A DNA stretch of 5,775 bases from Cytophagales bacterium (lineage in GTDB: Bacteria; Bacteroidota; Bacteroidia; Cytophagales; Cyclobacteriaceae), in NCBI GenBank assembly GCA_029262935.1, contig JAJCYK010000269.1:1-5775 (forward strand). The letters run 5' to 3'. A program made the translations under genes and the position numbers. Positions 1 through 3,193 of this stretch are shown piece after piece (position 1 is the first letter of the stretch; the number at the start of each line of letters is the position of its first letter). The notes under the pieces were generated by a model. The model was not told where the DNA came from. It did no database searches and saw only the letters and a program-made list of their open reading frames with translations.

Positions 1-1
1 C

Positions 2-1675
2 TATGTTGACGACGTGATCTTGGTAAGCCCACAGGGGAATCAGATGTACCGGGAGCCGGATCTTATTGATGTATGGTTCGATTCAGGATCTATGCCCTAT
101 GCCCAATGGCACTATCCTTTTGAGAATGAAGAGATATTTAAAAGCAGTTATCCTGCGGATTACATCACGGAAGGAGTGGATCAAACGAGAGGATGGTTTT
201 TCACGCTCCATGCCATAGCCGTTATGTTGTTTGATTCGGTTGCCTTTAAAAATGTAATTGCCAATGGTTTGGTGTTGGACAAGAGCGGCAATAAAATGTC
301 CAAGAGGTTGGGTAACGCGGTGGACCCATTCAAAACCTTGGACCAATACGGCGCAGATGCCACCAGATGGTATATGATTAGTAATGCAAATCCGTGGGAC
401 AATTTAAAATTTGATGTGGCTGGCATCGAAGAAGTGCAAAGGCGGTTCTTCGGAACATTGCACAATACCTATGCCTTTTTCGCACTCTACGCCAACATTG
501 ATGCATTTACGTTTATACCGGGAATTTCTGATGAAGAATCCAAAAATGAAAGTGACCGCTGGATCATTTCCAAATTGCATAGCCTAATAAAACGGGTGGA
601 CGAAGCCTACCAGGATTATGAACCTACCAAAGCTTGCCGGCCCATTCAAGAGTTTGTGGTTAATGACCTAAGTAACTGGTATGTTCGCTTGAATCGAAAA
701 CGTTTTTGGAATCCAGCAACCATTAAGTCCGCTAATGGTGATGGTTCTGACAAAAAGTGCGCCTACCAGACACTATATAACTGCTTGGAAGCCGTAGCTA
801 AATTGGCGTCTCCAGTGGCGCCATTTTATGCGGATCACTTATATGGTGACTTAAACCGGGTCAGTGGTAAAGAAGTTTGTGAATCTGTACACCTAAGCGA
901 CTTTCCTGTAGCGGATGATTCCAAAATCGACTTGGACTTAGAAACAAAAATGCAATTGGCACAAGATGTCAGTTCTTTGGTTCACAGCTTGCGTAAAAAA
1001 CAGCGTATTAAAGTGCGTCAGCCCCTGTCAAAGATTCTAATTCCAATTCTAAATCAAAAGACCCGACATCAGATAGAGGCGGTAGAAGATCTTATAAAAT
1101 GGGAAGTAAACATTAAGGAAATTGAATATGTACACGACACCGCAGGGGTAGTAGTAAAAAAGGTAAAGCCCAATTATAGAAAGCTGGGTCAACAGTATGG
1201 GTCGTTGGTTAAAGACTTAAGTGCTAAGATCAACAGCTTTCATCATGACGAAATTCAGATTTTAGAACAAGGGAGTCAGTTGGAACTTACCGTTCAGGAT
1301 CAAACCGTTTATCTGACCTCAGAAGATGTTGAAATAATTTCGGAGGACATCCCCGGCTGGTTGGTAGCAAATGAAGGGAATCTAACCGTGGCTCTTGACG
1401 TTAATATTACCGAAGAGCTAAGAAAAGAAGGCATTGCCCGTGATGTAATTAACCGCATTCAGAACCTTAGAAAAGACATGGGACTGGATGTACAAGACAA
1501 GATCACTGTTTCTTTCGAAAAGAACGAAGCTTTGGTAAACGACGCCATACAATCTAATAGTGATTATATTTGCCAAGAAACTCAAGCGCTGTCTCTTACC
1601 ATTAAAGATTCAATTCCCGACGCTAAAGTTTTGGAGATGGACGATATTGTATTAAAAGTGAAGGTTGAAGTTTGA
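2..1675 (+). CDS. ileS: Isoleucine--tRNA ligase, C-terminal half (5' truncated)
   Basis: This cytosolic enzyme charges tRNA-Ile with isoleucine. About 557 codons are present, roughly the C-terminal half of a protein that in this group is usually well over 1,000 residues. The HIGH motif and the editing domain lie left of the window. The frame is open from position 2; a GTG at 14 is internal, not the start. Visible landmarks, counted from the first whole codon, are DVWFDSG near residue 25, EGVDQTRGWFF near 57-67, the KMSKR ATP-binding loop at 98-102 (bases 293-307) and the anticodon-binding domain with WYVRLNRKRFW and SPVAPFYADHLY. The C-terminal extension contains LRKEGIARDVINRIQ. KMSKR instead of KMSKS, together with this extension, fits the eukaryote-like IleRS2 class; members of that class are often less sensitive to mupirocin, but this cannot be judged without the HIGH region. 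The TGA stop lies 4 nt before lspA, matching the ileS-lspA linkage known from many bacteria. Confidence 0.98.
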   Translation, partial: YVDDVILVSPQGNQMYREPDLIDVWFDSGSMPYAQWHYPFENEEIFKSSYPADYITEGVDQTRGWFFTLHAIAVMLFDSVAFKNVIANGLVLDKSGNKMSKRLGNAVDPFKTLDQYGADATRWYMISNANPWDNLKFDVAGIEEVQRRFFGTLHNTYAFFALYANIDAFTFIPGISDEESKNESDRWIISKLHSLIKRVDEAYQDYEPTKACRPIQEFVVNDLSNWYVRLNRKRFWNPATIKSANGDGSDKKCAYQTLYNCLEAVAKLASPVAPFYADHLYGDLNRVSGKEVCESVHLSDFPVADDSKIDLDLETKMQLAQDVSSLVHSLRKKQRIKVRQPLSKILIPILNQKTRHQIEAVEDLIKWEVNIKEIEYVHDTAGVVVKKVKPNYRKLGQQYGSLVKDLSAKINSFHHDEIQILEQGSQLELTVQDQTVYLTSEDVEIISEDIPGWLVANEGNLTVALDVNITEELRKEGIARDVINRIQNLRKDMGLDVQDKITVSFEKNEALVNDAIQSNSDYICQETQALSLTIKDSIPDAKVLEMDDIVLKVKVEV

Positions 1676-1679
1676 TACA

Positions 1680-2297
1680 ATGAGGTATTTTAAGTACTAC
1701 ATTCTAACCTTAGCTGTAACTCTAACGGATCAACTGTCCAAACTACTGGTTTACTTCAATATGGACCAAGGTCAGTCAATACCGGTATTTGGAGAATGGT
1801 TTCAATTGCACTATGTACTTAATCCAGGAATAGCATGGGGTTTCGAATTTGATTTTCTCTATGGTAAATTGTTTCTAACCTTGTTTCGATTGCTGGCAGC
1901 AGCTGGCATCGCTTATTACCTTTATTATCTGGCCGTAAAACGTACACATCAAAGCATTTTAATCTCTCTGGCATTAATTCTAGCGGGAGCTTTAGGAAAT
2001 GTAATAGACAGTACCTTTTATGGAGCCCTATTGGGTTTGCCGACGAAAGAAGCTATGACGCCCTGGTTTCATGGACAGGTAATAGATATGTTTTATTTCC
2101 CTATCTACTACGGTACCTTTCCTGAGTGGATGCCGTTTTGGGGATCACAAACTTTTCAATTTTTTAGACCAGTATTCAATTTAGCTGATGCAAGTATTTT
2201 TATAGGGGTAACTTTTGTATTAGCTTTACAACACAAATATGCATTGATTGGCCCCTCCGAAAAAAAGGAGATTGCCTTAAAGACTAAGACCTATTGA
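1680..2297 (+). CDS. lspA: Lipoprotein signal peptidase, first tandem copy
   Basis: This inner-membrane aspartic protease (signal peptidase II) removes the signal peptide from prolipoproteins after lipidation of the +1 cysteine. It has 205 residues, slightly longer than typical LspA. Four hydrophobic segments lie near residues 6-24, 62-85, 92-112 and 167-190. Conserved points are D17-Q18, N48-P-G50, G106-N107 with catalytic D110, PWFHGQVIDM at 128-137 and FNLAD with catalytic D170. I chose the ATG at 1680 over the in-frame TTG at 1665: it starts after the ileS stop and makes the protein align from residue 1, without gaps, with the next gene product (about 100 of 177 identical by hand count). 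Oddities are NPGIAWG, with Trp53 where the family normally has Phe, and a Lys-rich C-terminal tail. Both catalytic aspartates are intact, so it is probably active. No strong Shine-Dalgarno is seen, which is normal for Bacteroidota; coupling to ileS is likely. Confidence 0.95.
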   Translation: MRYFKYYILTLAVTLTDQLSKLLVYFNMDQGQSIPVFGEWFQLHYVLNPGIAWGFEFDFLYGKLFLTLFRLLAAAGIAYYLYYLAVKRTHQSILISLALILAGALGNVIDSTFYGALLGLPTKEAMTPWFHGQVIDMFYFPIYYGTFPEWMPFWGSQTFQFFRPVFNLADASIFIGVTFVLALQHKYALIGPSEKKEIALKTKTY

Positions 2298-2929
2298 AAT
2301 ACTCCAAATTCTTCTTGCTTACGCTATTGGTAGTCCTACTTGATCAAGCTTTAAAGCTTGCAATACACTACAATATGGAACTTAATACCGAAGTGTTAGT
2401 ACTTGGAGATTGGTTTCGCCTTCATTACATTTTAAACAATGGAATGGCCTTTGGCCTTAAGCTTGATTGGGAGTATGGAAAGTTATTATTAACAAGCTTT
2501 CGCCTGCTGGCCATGGTGGGTATTAGTTACTATTTGATATTCTTAATAAAAAAAGGTGTACCCCAGGGGTTGTTATGGTCTGTAGCCTTAATACTAGGAG
2601 GAGCTATTGGAAATTTAGTGGATAGTATATTTTATGGTGTTTTATTGAATAATGCCCCATTAGACGCCATCACTCCCTGGTTCCACGGACAGGTTATTGA
2701 TATGCTTTATTTTCCGTTATTTCAAGGGCGTTTCCCAGATTGGTTACCGCTCTGGGGAGGGGATTATTATGAATTCTTTCGCCCAATTTTCAACTTGGCC
2801 GATTCTTCAATATTTATTGGAGTAGTAATAATCTTAATCGGGCAAAAGAGGTTCTTTGCAGAACCAGAGGAGGTTTCAGAGCCCATTGAAAGCACCGTTT
2901 TGGCTTCAGAAACCCCATCGGAAGAGTAG
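2294..2929 (+). CDS. lspA: Lipoprotein signal peptidase, second tandem copy
   Basis: This is a second complete signal peptidase II, predicted to cleave prolipoproteins in the inner membrane. It has 211 residues. D17-Q18, N48, G106-N107 with D110, PWFHGQVIDM and FNLAD with D170 sit at exactly the same positions as in the upstream paralogue. The start is inferred to be TTG at 2294, overlapping the upstream stop by 4 nt (TTGA). The next in-frame ATG, codon 28, would remove the first membrane segment and D17, and the TTG start gives an ungapped alignment with the paralogue from residue 1. It keeps the usual AFG in the N-x-G motif but reads NNGMAFG where NPG is more usual. The tail is acidic (eight Glu in the last 23 residues), the opposite of its neighbour. 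It is probably expressed from the ileS operon by translational coupling. About 56% identity shows an old duplication or divergent acquisition rather than a recent copy. Confidence 0.94.
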   Translation: MKYSKFFLLTLLVVLLDQALKLAIHYNMELNTEVLVLGDWFRLHYILNNGMAFGLKLDWEYGKLLLTSFRLLAMVGISYYLIFLIKKGVPQGLLWSVALILGGAIGNLVDSIFYGVLLNNAPLDAITPWFHGQVIDMLYFPLFQGRFPDWLPLWGGDYYEFFRPIFNLADSSIFIGVVIILIGQKRFFAEPEEVSEPIESTVLASETPSEE

Positions 2930-2952
2930 CAAAATTTCATTCATCCTTGCTC

Positions 2953-2995
2953 AATTGGCGCCATATCTTACATGTGCCAATTTCTGATTCTCTTT
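2953..2995 (+). terminator. Possible intrinsic terminator after the ileS-lspA-lspA operon
   Basis: The stem pairs 2953-2961 (AATTGGCGC) with 2974-2982 (GTGCCAATT): nine pairs, one of them G-U, around a 12-nt loop. It is followed by a T-rich but interrupted stretch at 2981-2995. It lies 24 nt past the stop of the second lspA. The stem is only moderately GC-rich and the T tract is broken, so strength is uncertain. Confidence 0.42.
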
Positions 2996-3028
2996 ACATT
3001 CTAATTGGAAAGGGAATATAATACTTTG
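2993..3028 (+). promoter_or_regulatory. Candidate promoter for the repeat-protein gene
   Basis: TTTACA at 2993-2998 and TATAAT at 3017-3022 are separated by 18 nt, a near-perfect layout for a housekeeping sigma-70 promoter of the Proteobacteria type. Bacteroidota normally use TTTG and TAnnTTTG instead. The overlapping ATACTTTG at 3021-3028 is a partial match to that -7 element, but I see no well-spaced TTTG upstream of it. Either reading would put the transcript start about 65-75 nt before the ATG at 3104. Confidence 0.3.
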
Positions 3029-3103
3029 TAACTACGAAATTATCTAATTCCATGGACTAGCAGGGCCTTTATGGCCGTTGTTCGGTTCAATAACCTAGTT
3101 ACA

Positions 3104-3193
3104 ATGATAAAATCTTATCACAACGGTAGTATAACCCTTGTATTAAGCCTGGCAATTCTTGCACTTTTTCTTAGTGAAACACGGTTACAGGCT
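3104..3193 (+). other. Signal peptide of the repeat protein
   Basis: Residues 1-30 have a short polar start with one Lys, a hydrophobic core at about 10-23 (ITLVLSLAILALFL), and a small residue before the predicted cut (LQA then QNTVGIG). There is no cysteine, so processing by signal peptidase I rather than LspA is expected. Confidence 0.8.

Noticed and set aside
83..465. Two short minus-strand open frames inside ileS
   Set aside because: They are opposite a well-conserved catalytic region, have no recognisable domain or initiation signal, and are chance shadows.
1665..1679. TTG at 1665 as the start of the first lspA
   Set aside because: It would overlap ileS and add five residues not present in the paralogue; ATG at 1680 gives an ungapped alignment from the first residue.
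3064..3095. Small hairpins in the leader (GGCC-TTTAT-GGCC and GGTT-CAAT-AACC)
   Set aside because: Stems of only four pairs are too weak to support a regulatory element.
3071..3103. Alternative ATG start at 3071 for the repeat protein
   Set aside because: It is in frame without a stop, but gives an unusually long n-region before the signal-peptide core. It cannot be fully excluded.
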